From Paraburkholderia flava (lineage in GTDB: Bacteria > Pseudomonadota > Gammaproteobacteria > Burkholderiales > Burkholderiaceae): a stretch of 64,000 nucleotides of DNA. The notes below the pieces were generated by a model. It saw only the letters and a program-made list of their open reading frames with translations. It was not told the DNA's origin and made no database searches. The DNA lies in NCBI RefSeq assembly GCF_004359985.1, contig NZ_SMRO01000002.1, forward strand, positions 2,370,536-2,434,535. Reading direction: 5' to 3'. Positions 18,529 through 27,563 of this stretch are shown here, in pieces. Position 1 is the stretch's first letter, and every line of letters starts with the position of its first letter. The position numbers and the translations under genes were made by a program.

Positions 18529-19476
18529 TCAATGCGCGCCGACGTCGCGCGCCGCTTGCGTCCCAACCGGCGCACCCTCGCCCCCATCGACATCGATATT
18601 CAGTTCTTCGCAGAGAAAATTTTGCAGCGCCTGCACCGCGGCAGCATGCGCGCCGGGCACGGGCCGCGTGAACAGCGCGAAGTCGGCGGTAGGCGGTTCG
18701 GGCAGTCGATCGTTACGGCCGAGCACGCGCATCGATTCGTGGCGGATGTTGCCGTCGAGCAGAACGGACACGCCGAGCCCCGCTTCGACCGCCGACTGCA
18801 CCGCCGGCAAACTCGTGCTCGTGCAGACGATCCGCCACGCGATACCCGCACGCCGCAGCGCCGTCAACACGCTCTGCTGCCACAGACAGCCGCCGCCAAA
18901 CGCGACGACCGGCAGCTCGGTTTCGGCCACGCGGTCAAAGCCACGCGCGCCGACCCAGAACAGCGGCTGCGTCCAGCTGACGAGCGGCACCGCATCGACG
19001 AGCGACGGGTCCGCGACCACCACGTCGAGGCCGCCGTCGGCGAGCTTGTTCGACAGCACCGTGCTCGTATCGACGACGATCTCGAGCGCGACCCGCGGAT
19101 AGGCCGTCGAGAAGCGCCGCAACGCGCGCGGCAGACGGCCCACCGCGATATCCTCGAGCATGCCGAGACGCACCGTGCCCGACACCTGGCCCGCGCTCAA
19201 CGCGCGACGCGCATCGGCGGCAGCACCGAGAATCGTGTACGCGTACGGCAGCAGCAGATGACCCGCTTCGGTCAGACGCACGCCGCGCGGCGAACGGTCG
19301 AGCAGCCGCTGCCCCACTTCGTCCTCGAGCTTGCGCAGTTGCATGCTGACCGCCGCCTGCGTGCGCGCGAGACGCACCGCCGCCGCGCTCACTGCGCCCG
19401 TCTCCGCCACCGTCACGAAGGCGCGCAGTAGCGCGCTGTCGAGGTCTCGCATCATCAGCATCCGTGATACGGTCAT
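18529..19476 (-). CDS. LysR-family regulator divergent from an RhtA-type exporter
   Basis: The 315-residue protein has a LysR helix-turn-helix at about residues 10-70 ('GAVSAAAVRLARTQAAVSMQ') and an effector domain at about 95-295. It is transcribed away from the RhtA-like exporter gene with an 80-bp shared control region containing a LysR-type box, the classical layout for regulator plus target. The effector is unknown; an amino acid or analogue is a reasonable guess from the neighbour. Confidence 0.92.
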   Translation of the reverse strand: MTVSRMLMMRDLDSALLRAFVTVAETGAVSAAAVRLARTQAAVSMQLRKLEDEVGQRLLDRSPRGVRLTEAGHLLLPYAYTILGAAADARRALSAGQVSGTVRLGMLEDIAVGRLPRALRRFSTAYPRVALEIVVDTSTVLSNKLADGGLDVVVADPSLVDAVPLVSWTQPLFWVGARGFDRVAETELPVVAFGGGCLWQQSVLTALRRAGIAWRIVCTSTSLPAVQSAVEAGLGVSVLLDGNIRHESMRVLGRNDRLPEPPTADFALFTRPVPGAHAAAVQALQNFLCEELNIDVDGGEGAPVGTQAARDVGAH

Positions 19477-19481
19477 AAGAA

Positions 19482-19493
19482 ATATCAGCTTAT
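19482..19493. promoter_or_regulatory. LysR-type operator (ATA-N6-TAT box)
   Basis: The sequence ATATCAGCTTAT fits the T-N11-A/ATA-N6-TAT LysR box. It lies six bases upstream of the divergent lysR start and about 65 bp before the exporter gene, so it can serve autoregulation and activation of the exporter. This is pattern-based and has not been tested. Confidence 0.5.
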
Positions 19494-19556
19494 CTTAATC
19501 GCCGCGCGACCGATATCATCGGGACTTCGCCGCTCAGGGCATTCCGGAATTCGATC

Positions 19557-20486
19557 ATGCGTGAAGACACGCTTCCGTCAACGTTGGCCCCCGCCCCTTC
19601 TGCTCCTTCTGCTGCCGGCGCGCAGCACGAACCGCATCCGCGTCGCGCGGCCGGCGTCGCGGCGCTGCTCGCGCTGATGTCGATGTCGAGCGTGCAGTTC
19701 GGCGCCGCGCTGTCCGCACCGACGATGGCCGCGTTCGGCTCGTTGAGCACCACGTGGTTGCGCCTCTGCTGGGCGGCCGTCGTCCTCGCGCTGATCGTGC
19801 GGCCGAAGCTGCGCGGCTATGCCGCTGCGCACTGGCTGTCTGCGGGCGTGCTCGGCGTCGCGATGGCCGGCATGACGCTGTGCTTCTTCGCCGCGATCGA
19901 GCGCATTCCGCTCGGGCTCGCAGTCGCGATCGATTTCCTCGGTCCGTTGACGGTTGCAACGGTCGGCGTGCGTCGCTGGCGCGCGCTCGTGTGGCCGGCG
20001 CTCGCGATCGCGGGCGTCGTGCTGCTCGCGCGCGACGGGCATGGGTGGATCGGCGGATCGTCAGCCGGTGCGATGGGCGTGCTGCTCGCGGGTGGTGCCG
20101 CGCTAGGCTGGGGCAGCTATATCGTGCTGATGAAAAAGACCGGCGCCGCTTTCGCTGGCCTCGACGGCCTGTCGATCTCGCTGATCGCGGCAGCGCTCGT
20201 CGCGACGCCGTTCGGTCTGATCGACAGCGGCGCACACGTGCCGCTCGCGCAACTGGGCGCGACGGCCGGCCTCGCGGTGCTTGTGCCGCTGCTGCCCTAC
20301 GCGCTCGAAATGATCGCGCTACGACGGATTCCCGCCGCCGCATTCGGCATCCTGATGAGCCTCGAGCCGGCGATCGGCGCGCTCGCGGGTTTTGTGGTGC
20401 TGCGCCAGTCGTTGAGTCTGTTGCAGATCGCGGGCTCTGCGTTCGTCGTGTGCGCGAGTATTGGGGTGATTGCGGTAGCGCGGTAG
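19557..20486 (+). CDS. RhtA-like EamA/DMT-family exporter
   Basis: The 309-residue inner-membrane protein has about ten transmembrane helices and two EamA repeats. The C-terminal signature 'PYALEMIALRRIPAAAFGIL' followed by MSLEPAIGA is characteristic of the RhtA threonine/homoserine exporter branch. The start at 19557 is preceded by a weak site only. It converges with the MFS gene at 20501. Export of an amino acid or toxic analogue, controlled by the divergent LysR protein, is the likely role. Confidence 0.88.
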   Translation: MREDTLPSTLAPAPSAPSAAGAQHEPHPRRAAGVAALLALMSMSSVQFGAALSAPTMAAFGSLSTTWLRLCWAAVVLALIVRPKLRGYAAAHWLSAGVLGVAMAGMTLCFFAAIERIPLGLAVAIDFLGPLTVATVGVRRWRALVWPALAIAGVVLLARDGHGWIGGSSAGAMGVLLAGGAALGWGSYIVLMKKTGAAFAGLDGLSISLIAAALVATPFGLIDSGAHVPLAQLGATAGLAVLVPLLPYALEMIALRRIPAAAFGILMSLEPAIGALAGFVVLRQSLSLLQIAGSAFVVCASIGVIAVAR

Positions 20487-20500
20487 CGGTTGCGGTGCGC

Positions 20501-22006
20501 TCACGGTGCCGGCTGTATCACGCCGGTGCCCTCGCGATAGTCCTCGCTATCGACGTCGTACCCCGACGGCTCCCAGCGAATCGCGAGCAACGCGGTCAGC
20601 GATGCAAGCGGCGCGAGCGCGATCACCCAGAACACCTTCGTGCCGAGCGCGGCGGCGAGCACCGGGAACAGGAACAGCGAGATCGTCGACGCGGTACGCA
20701 CGAGCGTCTGATTCAAACCGACCCCGACGCCGCGCAACGAAGTCGGATAGCTGAGCGACGCGTAGGTCATCGAATGCGAACCGGGCCCGAAGCCCTGACC
20801 GAACAGATACGCGCCGAGCAGCAGGATCGCGAGCACGATGAACACCGGCGCCGCCGGCTTGCCGATCGCGGCGAGCCCGATCAGCGCGACGAACTGCAGC
20901 ACGACGCCCGCCACCGTCATCTTCCACGCGCCGATGCTGTGCGCGGTGCGCACGCCGATCAAACCACCGACAAACGCGAACAGAAGATTGAGCGTGAGCG
21001 ACGCGACGATCGTCGTCAACGGTCCCTGCTGCAGGAAGCTCGCGATGATCACCGGCAGCCCGAAGATCACCGCGTTATAGCCGAACGACGATGCCGCGCC
21101 GATCACGGCCGCGAGAATCGTGCGACGTCGGTAGGTTTCGTTGAACAGGACCGCGTAGTTGCGCCAGCTTGCGGCGCGCGGTGCGTGAACGGGAACGTGC
21201 TCCGTGCGCTGCACGGTTGCATCGATACCGTACGTGCGCTTAAGAATACGCGCCGCACCTTCGAGGTCGCCCTGATTCGCGGCCCACACCGGCGATTCGC
21301 TGATATAGCGGCTGCGCACCGCGATGATCGCGAGCGCGGGCACGGCGCCGAACGCGAGCGTCAAGCGCCACAGCCAGCCCGCGTGCGATTCGGGCAGCAC
21401 CGCGTACAGGCCGAGGATCAGCAGATAGCAGGTGCTCGTCGCTGCGTACCACGCGGGGCACCACGCGGTGATCGCGGATGCCTTGTTGCCCTTGCCCGAC
21501 ACGCGCGAGAACTCCGCGAGAAAGGCCATCGCGACCGGTAGATCGAGTCCGACACCGAAGCCCATCAAAAAGCGCGCGCCACCGAGCACCCACGCGTTCG
21601 GTGCAAGTCCGGCCGCGATCGCGGCGACGACGAAGAACAGCATGTCGGCCATGAACACGCGATAGCGTCCGATGCGATCCGTCAGATAGCCGCCGACAGC
21701 CGCGCCGAGAATCGCACCGAACGTGATCGCCGACGCGACGAAGCCGACCTGCACCGGCGTCAACGCGAACTGTCGCGCGATGTCCTTGATGCCGTACGCG
21801 AGCGACGTCAGATCGTATGCATCGAGAAACACGCCGCCGAGCGCGATTGCGATCACGATGCGCGCGTGACTGCCAGGCTTCGCGCCCGCATTGACGAGAC
21901 GCGATACATCCTGCGCGGAACGGACGATCGTCGTGGACTGTGTTGATGAGCGGTGAACTTCGGCGACGTCGTCGTCGATGGAGGGGGACAGCGTGACGGT
22001 GGACAT
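20501..22006 (-). CDS. MFS transporter (sugar/metabolite:H+ symporter type)
   Basis: The 501-residue protein has twelve predicted transmembrane helices. The membrane-1 motif 'GGVFLDAYDLTSLAYGI' and the loop 'GGYLTDRIGRYRVF' are typical of the sugar-porter/aromatic-acid branch of the major facilitator superfamily. A cytosolic N-terminal tail of about 45 residues precedes helix 1. The substrate is not evident and no metabolic genes sit next to it. Confidence 0.88.
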   Translation of the reverse strand: MSTVTLSPSIDDDVAEVHRSSTQSTTIVRSAQDVSRLVNAGAKPGSHARIVIAIALGGVFLDAYDLTSLAYGIKDIARQFALTPVQVGFVASAITFGAILGAAVGGYLTDRIGRYRVFMADMLFFVVAAIAAGLAPNAWVLGGARFLMGFGVGLDLPVAMAFLAEFSRVSGKGNKASAITAWCPAWYAATSTCYLLILGLYAVLPESHAGWLWRLTLAFGAVPALAIIAVRSRYISESPVWAANQGDLEGAARILKRTYGIDATVQRTEHVPVHAPRAASWRNYAVLFNETYRRRTILAAVIGAASSFGYNAVIFGLPVIIASFLQQGPLTTIVASLTLNLLFAFVGGLIGVRTAHSIGAWKMTVAGVVLQFVALIGLAAIGKPAAPVFIVLAILLLGAYLFGQGFGPGSHSMTYASLSYPTSLRGVGVGLNQTLVRTASTISLFLFPVLAAALGTKVFWVIALAPLASLTALLAIRWEPSGYDVDSEDYREGTGVIQPAP

Positions 22007-22205
22007 GATGAGAGTGCCGGATGAGCACGAAGGAAGCAGTGCGCTCGATGCTACCGGCCACGTCGTGCCCGCCCAAACGATGAATTCGACTATGCAAATC
22101 GTGTATTCGACGGAGCTTGCTGTCGGTGAGGTTCACATGTCGATGACGCGTCGCCGTCCACGCGACTGGCGCCGCGCCGGGAGTTTGCTATAATGCGCGT
22201 CCGCT

Positions 22206-22296
22206 GGAGAGATGGATGAGCGGTTTAAGTCGCACGCCTGGAAAGCGTGTATAGGTTAATAACCTATCCGGGGTTCGAATCCCCGTCTCTCCGCCA
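22206..22296 (+). tRNA. tRNA-Ser(GGA)
   Basis: A full cloverleaf can be read. The acceptor stem GGAGAGA pairs with TCTCTCC, the anticodon loop is CTGGAAA (anticodon GGA), there is a long class-II variable arm (tataggttaataaccta), the T-arm is GGTTCGAATCC, and a genomically encoded GCCA forms the 3' end. The long variable arm together with the anticodon identifies tRNA-Ser reading UCC/UCU. Confidence 0.97.
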
Positions 22297-22305
22297 AGAC
22301 TCATC

Positions 22306-22342
22306 ATCAAGCCCATGATTTGCAAAAAATCATGGGCTTGAT
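22306..22342 (+). terminator. Perfect 16-bp hairpin downstream of tRNA-Ser
   Basis: Arms 22306-22321 and 22327-22342 are perfectly complementary (16 bp) around a GCAAA loop. It starts ten bases after the tRNA CCA end, so it probably ends the tRNA transcript, although it lacks a following T-run. Confidence 0.6.
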
Positions 22343-22456
22343 CGCAACTGCACACCGATTGAACAGCATGCCACGCGCCGGCAACCGGCAGCGTGGGTTC
22401 ATCGATCAAAACGGGCACCCTCTCACGCCCGACTGTGCCACCTGAATTCCCCTGCT

Positions 22457-24883
22457 TTACCCCGCGCCATGATCATGCTTCGGCAGAAACATCAGAAACG
22501 TCGCCCCCTCCCCCAGCTTCGACTGCACTAGCAGCTTTCCACCCAACGAATCGACGACGGTCTTCACGAACGCAAGACCCAGCCCATGTCCCGAAGACGG
22601 CGACTTCCCATGCAGTTGCGTGAACTCGCGGAACAGCTTGCCTCGATCCTGTTCGGAGATCCCGATCCCATGATCGGCCACCGAGATTTTCAGGTGATGT
22701 TCCGTTTCCGATAAGTGAACGTCGACGGTCGAAGATTCCGGGCTGAATTTAATCGCATTCCCGATCAGGTTCGCGAATGCGCGCCGCAGCAGTTGCGCAT
22801 CGGCGATCGTGGTTTGCCCCGGCTCCGCGATCAGATTGACGACCGTCGATTTCTCGCTGGCCTGCGGCAACAGATCGTCGATTGCATCTCCCAGCACTAA
22901 CGCGGGATCGACCGGCGCGAGCTTTGGCGGCAAGCTCTCTGCCTTCGCAAGAAAGAGAAAATCGTCCGACAGGCTAAGCGCTCGGGTCGCGTACTGCGAA
23001 ACCAGTTCGGCGAACTTCTGCGGTGTGTATCGCGACGGATCGCGCAACGCCTGCGCAACCAGCGCGAGTATCGACGCCTGAGGCGATCGCATGTCGTGCG
23101 ACAGGAATCGCAACGCCATGTCTCGCTGCCGCTCTGCCATCCGCACGGACGAAACATCCGCCACATGAAAGATCAATGCGCCCTCTCGATACGCGGACGG
23201 TTTGATCGGCGCGCATTTGATCAGCAGCGAAAGTCCTCCGCGCGCGTTCGCAATTTCAATGCCCTGATCGAGCAGCGACTCCGTTTGAACCGGCAGATCG
23301 CCGCCGTCCGACCAGTGATCGAGCGATGCCAGCGCCTGCGATACGAACTCGATCGCTCGATGCGATGCGGTGATCTGGAACAGCACCTCGGACACCGAGC
23401 GTCCCGCCTGCGAACCCCTCGCGGTTTGATCGACGCCAGGATGCTTCGACAGGATCGCCGCGCGCTCGTTGGCCAGAATGACGGTGCCTGCAGTCGATGC
23501 AATCAACGTCGCTTCGGGAAGACTGTCGACCCACTCGTCGACGAGTTCGCGGTACCGCCGCACGCGCTCGTCTAGCTCGGCTGTCGTGTTCAACTGACGC
23601 TGAACGGGGTCGATAAAAAACCTGTCGTTCGAAGGTTTCGCCGGCAGCGACGGTTCGGCGGCCATCCGTTCCGCCTCGAGCGCCATAAAGCGCAGCAGCG
23701 CCTCGAGACGTCGCCATGTCCACAACATGTAGGCCACCGCGCAGACAAAAATTCCGGTAGCCGGCGGCACGACCCGATATTCGAGCTTGAACAATAGAAA
23801 CGCAGTCCCCGCGATAGCCGTCGACATACCGACAACCGCCAGCAAACCCGCCCGAGGACCAAGCAGATAAAGCAAAACGCAGATTAAACAGACAACAATC
23901 TCATTGAACAGCAGCTTGTATTTGAAATCGACCTCACGCGTCATCGTGGAAGGGGTGAGCGTGTCGATCTCGCCAGCGGCAACGTCGATACCTGCCCGCC
24001 AGAACCCACCGGCGGTGGAGGCCATCAATCGCGCGCCGGGCCCTCGGGTGGCCGAACCGATGAGGATCAACCTGCCGCTCAGCTTGCTCGACGGCACTTT
24101 CCCCTGCAGGACATCGATGTACGAGTAGGTTTCGTAGGGCTCGCTACATCGAACCGATAACAGTCGCGAACAGCTTTCTGCTGCGGGCTTGACGTGATCT
24201 GCCTCGCTTGCGTCACTTGTATCGGCCGGAATATCGAAACCGGGCTGCCAGGAAAGCGCGCCGGCAAGCAAGGCCGGGACAAAAGACAGTTGTCGATCCA
24301 TCGCACCGACTATCGATGAGTGACTGCTACGAGTCACACCTTGCCGCGCTTCGGGCGCTATCGCTTCGTGGGTCGAAAAGCCTGTCCATACCGTGTCGAC
24401 ATCCCTCACGCCCGCGCGGATTTCCTCTATGTCGCGCGCCGCGTACGGACGGGTTTCCTTATCGCGTGCGGTCGTATCGCGCGAAGCCGCATTGTTCTCT
24501 CCGTCAGAACCGTCCGCATACAGGCTCGTCAAATCGACTCTGACTGCCGCTACCCCGTTTCCGGCGAGCCGGTCGATCATGCGTGCGCGAATGTCCCGAC
24601 TGAATGGCCAGTCGCCAAGACGCTCGATCGTGTGGCCATCGACGACCACCGCCACGACCTTCCTGGCGGCTGCGGGGCGAGCAACCCGCGACACGAAATC
24701 GAAAAACGCCAGATCGACGTGATACAACATTTGTGTTGCCGTGATCGCGATGCAAACCAGCATCAGCGCTAAGGTTAGCCCCATCCATTCTCTCGTGAGA
24801 TCCGGATAGGTGCGTGTCGTCGGCCAGTCTTCGTTTTCATTACGTCGACGACGTCGTCCCAGGCCCAAAAGTCTTCCCGTCAT
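22457..24883 (-). CDS. CHASE2-domain sensor histidine kinase
   Basis: The protein has 808 residues. One N-terminal transmembrane helix (about 33-52) is followed by an extracytoplasmic CHASE2 domain (about 55-315), further transmembrane helices (about 325-390), a PAS-like segment (about 445-580), HisKA with the phospho-acceptor 'RFLSHDMRSPQAS' (His596), and a HATPase domain with N-box 'NLIGNAIKFSP', G1 'ADHGIGIS' and G2 'GHGLGLAF'. All catalytic boxes are intact. No response regulator is adjacent, so it is an orphan kinase. The nearest regulator of OmpR type in the window is 20 kb away inside the biosynthetic locus. Confidence 0.92.
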   Translation of the reverse strand: MTGRLLGLGRRRRRNENEDWPTTRTYPDLTREWMGLTLALMLVCIAITATQMLYHVDLAFFDFVSRVARPAAARKVVAVVVDGHTIERLGDWPFSRDIRARMIDRLAGNGVAAVRVDLTSLYADGSDGENNAASRDTTARDKETRPYAARDIEEIRAGVRDVDTVWTGFSTHEAIAPEARQGVTRSSHSSIVGAMDRQLSFVPALLAGALSWQPGFDIPADTSDASEADHVKPAAESCSRLLSVRCSEPYETYSYIDVLQGKVPSSKLSGRLILIGSATRGPGARLMASTAGGFWRAGIDVAAGEIDTLTPSTMTREVDFKYKLLFNEIVVCLICVLLYLLGPRAGLLAVVGMSTAIAGTAFLLFKLEYRVVPPATGIFVCAVAYMLWTWRRLEALLRFMALEAERMAAEPSLPAKPSNDRFFIDPVQRQLNTTAELDERVRRYRELVDEWVDSLPEATLIASTAGTVILANERAAILSKHPGVDQTARGSQAGRSVSEVLFQITASHRAIEFVSQALASLDHWSDGGDLPVQTESLLDQGIEIANARGGLSLLIKCAPIKPSAYREGALIFHVADVSSVRMAERQRDMALRFLSHDMRSPQASILALVAQALRDPSRYTPQKFAELVSQYATRALSLSDDFLFLAKAESLPPKLAPVDPALVLGDAIDDLLPQASEKSTVVNLIAEPGQTTIADAQLLRRAFANLIGNAIKFSPESSTVDVHLSETEHHLKISVADHGIGISEQDRGKLFREFTQLHGKSPSSGHGLGLAFVKTVVDSLGGKLLVQSKLGEGATFLMFLPKHDHGAG

Positions 24884-25543
24884 GTCAATCGACCGTCACA
24901 CATTGGGTTAGATGGCGCGTTGATCCGTATCTGTGGAATACCGCGTCGCCTGCCGGCAGGTCCCCCGATACGACCGATATCGCAGTCAGCTGGCACGTCC
25001 CCGTCATCTCACCCCATGGGAAACGGGGATTCGAAACCTTTCCAAACCGACTTTTCATCGAAATTTAGAAATATTTATTAGAAAACCTCATGACCATATC
25101 AACTTGTAATACAAATTAAAAGGAATTTTACATTTGCGTCAACAGGAAATGGCGATGATCACGCAATTTCATTTTTTTGTGGCCGAGCCAGCATGGAAAT
25201 TCCATTCGGTGGAATTGATTGAAGCAGTGCCACATCAATGTCACGGCCAACCAGCCTGGTTTACCCGACGCTGCCCTTCCCGGCAGGTTTGACACAGCAG
25301 GCAATAATTACGACATCGCTCATTCGAAAAATTTCCGGCAACGCAATATTTTCCGACAAGGAAATCTGCTATCGTGACTCAGCATTCTTTCTTTTCCCTT
25401 CAAAGAAAATTCAATCCTTATTTACAATAGGCAAGCTTACATTTTTTAATTCCATGAAATAGAACTCTCAAAATTGTTGGCTTGAAGTTGATTCAGGAAG
25501 AAAGATCGCCGAAACTCCTAGGAATTGGCTTATTGGGATATTC
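24884..25543. other. AT-rich divergent intergenic region
   Basis: About 660 bp separate the divergent kinase and EAL genes. From about 25050 to 25450 it is much AT-richer than the rest of the window. I see a 12-bp palindrome CCTGCCGGCAGG at 24949-24960 and a small hairpin near 24999-25028, but no credible gene. The low GC suggests either a large regulatory region or imported DNA. Confidence 0.5.
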
Positions 25544-26350
25544 ATGAATCGGATATTTGCGGCAGAGCATCTGGTCAGCGATGCAGAACGGGGGCTTCGC
25601 GAGGATGAGTTTTTTTTCGTCCTGCAACCCAAGCTGGCATTGCAGGAATGCGGCCTGTCCGGCTTCGAGTACCTGATCCGCTGGCAGCATCCCGAAAGAG
25701 GCGTGCTGGAGCCGACGTCCTTTATCAGCCTCGTCGAGGATTCGTTTCTTGCGTGTCGATTCACGAATCTCCTTATCCATCGGGCCGCCCGATTGCTGAC
25801 GCAATGGAAAGCAGCCGGACACGACGACCTGTCGATCGCGATCAATTTATCGCCGGTGGAACTCGGCAGCGAAGATTTTCCCGGCCGACTCTCCGCGCTC
25901 ATTGAGTCGCAGGACATCGATCCGGGCCGCTTTGAAATCGAGTTGACGGATGTCGTCCCTCCCGACCAGCTGGACTGGCTGGTCGAGGTCATCCATGCAG
26001 TGCAGGCAATCGGTGTTCGCGTTGCACTCGACGACTTTGGTGCCGGCTTCAATTCGCTGACGCTGCTGCAGCAGTTGCCGGTGGACATCGTCAAGTTCGA
26101 TCGTTCGCTGATCCGCGATGTGGTGTCGAACGATGAATTGACGCGGATGCTCGAGACGCTGGTTCATCTCGCGAAAAATCACGGCAAGCGGATTGTGATC
26201 ACTGGCCTCGAAACGGCCGAACAGTTCGAATGGGCGAAGACGTTGCAGGACATCGAAGGTCAAGGGTTCTTCATCTCCGAACCGCTTCGCGAGGCGGACG
26301 TCGACGCTTTTATCGGTCGCAGCCGGCATTGGACAAGCGCGGGGAAATAA
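25544..26350 (+). CDS. EAL-domain protein (probable c-di-GMP phosphodiesterase)
   Basis: The 268-residue protein is a single EAL domain without GGDEF or transmembrane helices. The signature reads 'EYLIRW' instead of EALLRW, but the Glu is kept. The other metal and substrate residues are also there: 'INLSP' (Asn), 'IELTD' (Glu), 'LDDFGAG' (two Asp), 'VKFD' (Lys), 'GLETAEQ' (Glu) and 'QGFF' (Gln). It is therefore probably active or a competent c-di-GMP binder. It may modulate the c-di-GMP pool that PelD reads. It converges with the Rieske gene. Confidence 0.88.
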   Translation: MNRIFAAEHLVSDAERGLREDEFFFVLQPKLALQECGLSGFEYLIRWQHPERGVLEPTSFISLVEDSFLACRFTNLLIHRAARLLTQWKAAGHDDLSIAINLSPVELGSEDFPGRLSALIESQDIDPGRFEIELTDVVPPDQLDWLVEVIHAVQAIGVRVALDDFGAGFNSLTLLQQLPVDIVKFDRSLIRDVVSNDELTRMLETLVHLAKNHGKRIVITGLETAEQFEWAKTLQDIEGQGFFISEPLREADVDAFIGRSRHWTSAGK

Positions 26351-26371
26351 GGCGATCGGTCACTGCCGCAG

Positions 26372-27532
26372 TCACTGTGACCCGCGCGACACAAGCGCCT
26401 GTCGAAGACGCTCGTGATAATGACTCAGTGCAGGCTCGTGCCGGCCGAACGTGATGAACTCCTGCGTGCCGGCACGAAAGCCGCGCTGAATATCTTCCGC
26501 AAGCTCGAAGTCTTCTCTTTCCACGACGCTCATCAACAGATCCATGTTGCGCGTCCAGTGGGCCCTGACCGGTTCGTTAGGAATGGGCGTCGCCGTGTAA
26601 AGCGACGCTTCGGTCACGCATTGGCCGGGATCCTCGCCGTCGGCGGGAAACATCCGCCAGATCTCGACGTGTCGGCCCTGCCAGTTCAGCAGCGTGTTCG
26701 GAAACAGGACATAGACGATCAGGGTATGGCGCAGCAGATCCCACGTACTCTCGGGCTGATTGCGCAACTCGACGATCGATCGACGCGGAAACGTGAGACG
26801 CATGTTGTCGCCGAACGTGTCGACGAGACCGATGCCCGGCAGAAAGATCGTGTTGATCGTCTCCCGATGCAGCTTGTCGACGTGCCAGCTTTCGAGAAAC
26901 GTATCGACAGCGAGTTTCCAGTTGAGCTTCTTTTCAAGCGTGCGCGTTTCGAAGTGCGCAAAATCGCCGAGACCGTACGACGCCAGTTCGCTGTCGAGTC
27001 CGGGAACCAGCCTCTCTTCGTCGATTTCCCCGCCAGGTCGCGGCAATACCCACACCAGCCCATGCCGCTCCGCTACCGGTAGTCGCACCAGGTCGGTGTG
27101 ATCGCAATCGAGACCAGGAAACGCACCGCGCGGCGACAGCACGCGCAATTTCCCATCGAGGTTATAGCCCCAGCCGTGATACGGGCAGACAAACGACGAC
27201 GCGTCGCTGCCGCAGCCTTGCGCCAACCGCGCGCCACGATGACGGCAGACGTTGGCAAACGCGTTGAGTTCGCCATCGCGATTGCGCACGAGAAGAATCG
27301 GTACGCCGCAGCGGTCATCGGTCAGGTAGTCGCCGGGTGCCTTGAGCTGGCAGCTTGCCGCAATCAGCAACGGGCGATTCAGAAACAGCTGCTCGCGCTC
27401 CTGCTTCAGGACGGCGGGGCTGGCATAGGCCGACACAGGATTGCGTGTACAGGTATCGCTCATGTCCGTACCACGCGCATCGATCAGATCGAAGATGCGC
27501 CTGGCGAGCGCCACCTGGGTGTCGTGGTGCAT
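26372..27532 (-). CDS. Rieske [2Fe-2S] ring-hydroxylating-type oxygenase, alpha subunit
   Basis: The 386-residue protein has a Rieske centre 'CRHRGARLAQG...CPYHGWGY' (Cys96, His98, Cys116, His119) and a catalytic domain with the mononuclear-iron ligands in 'DTFLESWHVDKLH' (about His217 and His222). It would need a reductase partner, and none is nearby. It lies 31 bp behind the polyketide synthase gene on the same strand, with GAGGA before its ATG, so it is probably a tailoring oxygenase (hydroxylation, desaturation or similar) of the polyketide or lipid product. Confidence 0.9.
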   Translation of the reverse strand: MHHDTQVALARRIFDLIDARGTDMSDTCTRNPVSAYASPAVLKQEREQLFLNRPLLIAASCQLKAPGDYLTDDRCGVPILLVRNRDGELNAFANVCRHRGARLAQGCGSDASSFVCPYHGWGYNLDGKLRVLSPRGAFPGLDCDHTDLVRLPVAERHGLVWVLPRPGGEIDEERLVPGLDSELASYGLGDFAHFETRTLEKKLNWKLAVDTFLESWHVDKLHRETINTIFLPGIGLVDTFGDNMRLTFPRRSIVELRNQPESTWDLLRHTLIVYVLFPNTLLNWQGRHVEIWRMFPADGEDPGQCVTEASLYTATPIPNEPVRAHWTRNMDLLMSVVEREDFELAEDIQRGFRAGTQEFITFGRHEPALSHYHERLRQALVSRGSQ

Positions 27533-27563
27533 GAATGTTTCCTCGTATCGGTAACGTGGTTCG

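Noticed and set aside
25022..25037. acggggattcgaaacc resembles the reverse complement of the tRNA-Ser T-arm and could be an attachment-site remnant
   Set aside because: The match is only about 13 bp to a universally conserved T-arm sequence, is inverted relative to the tRNA, and forms part of a local hairpin. No integrase gene is present.
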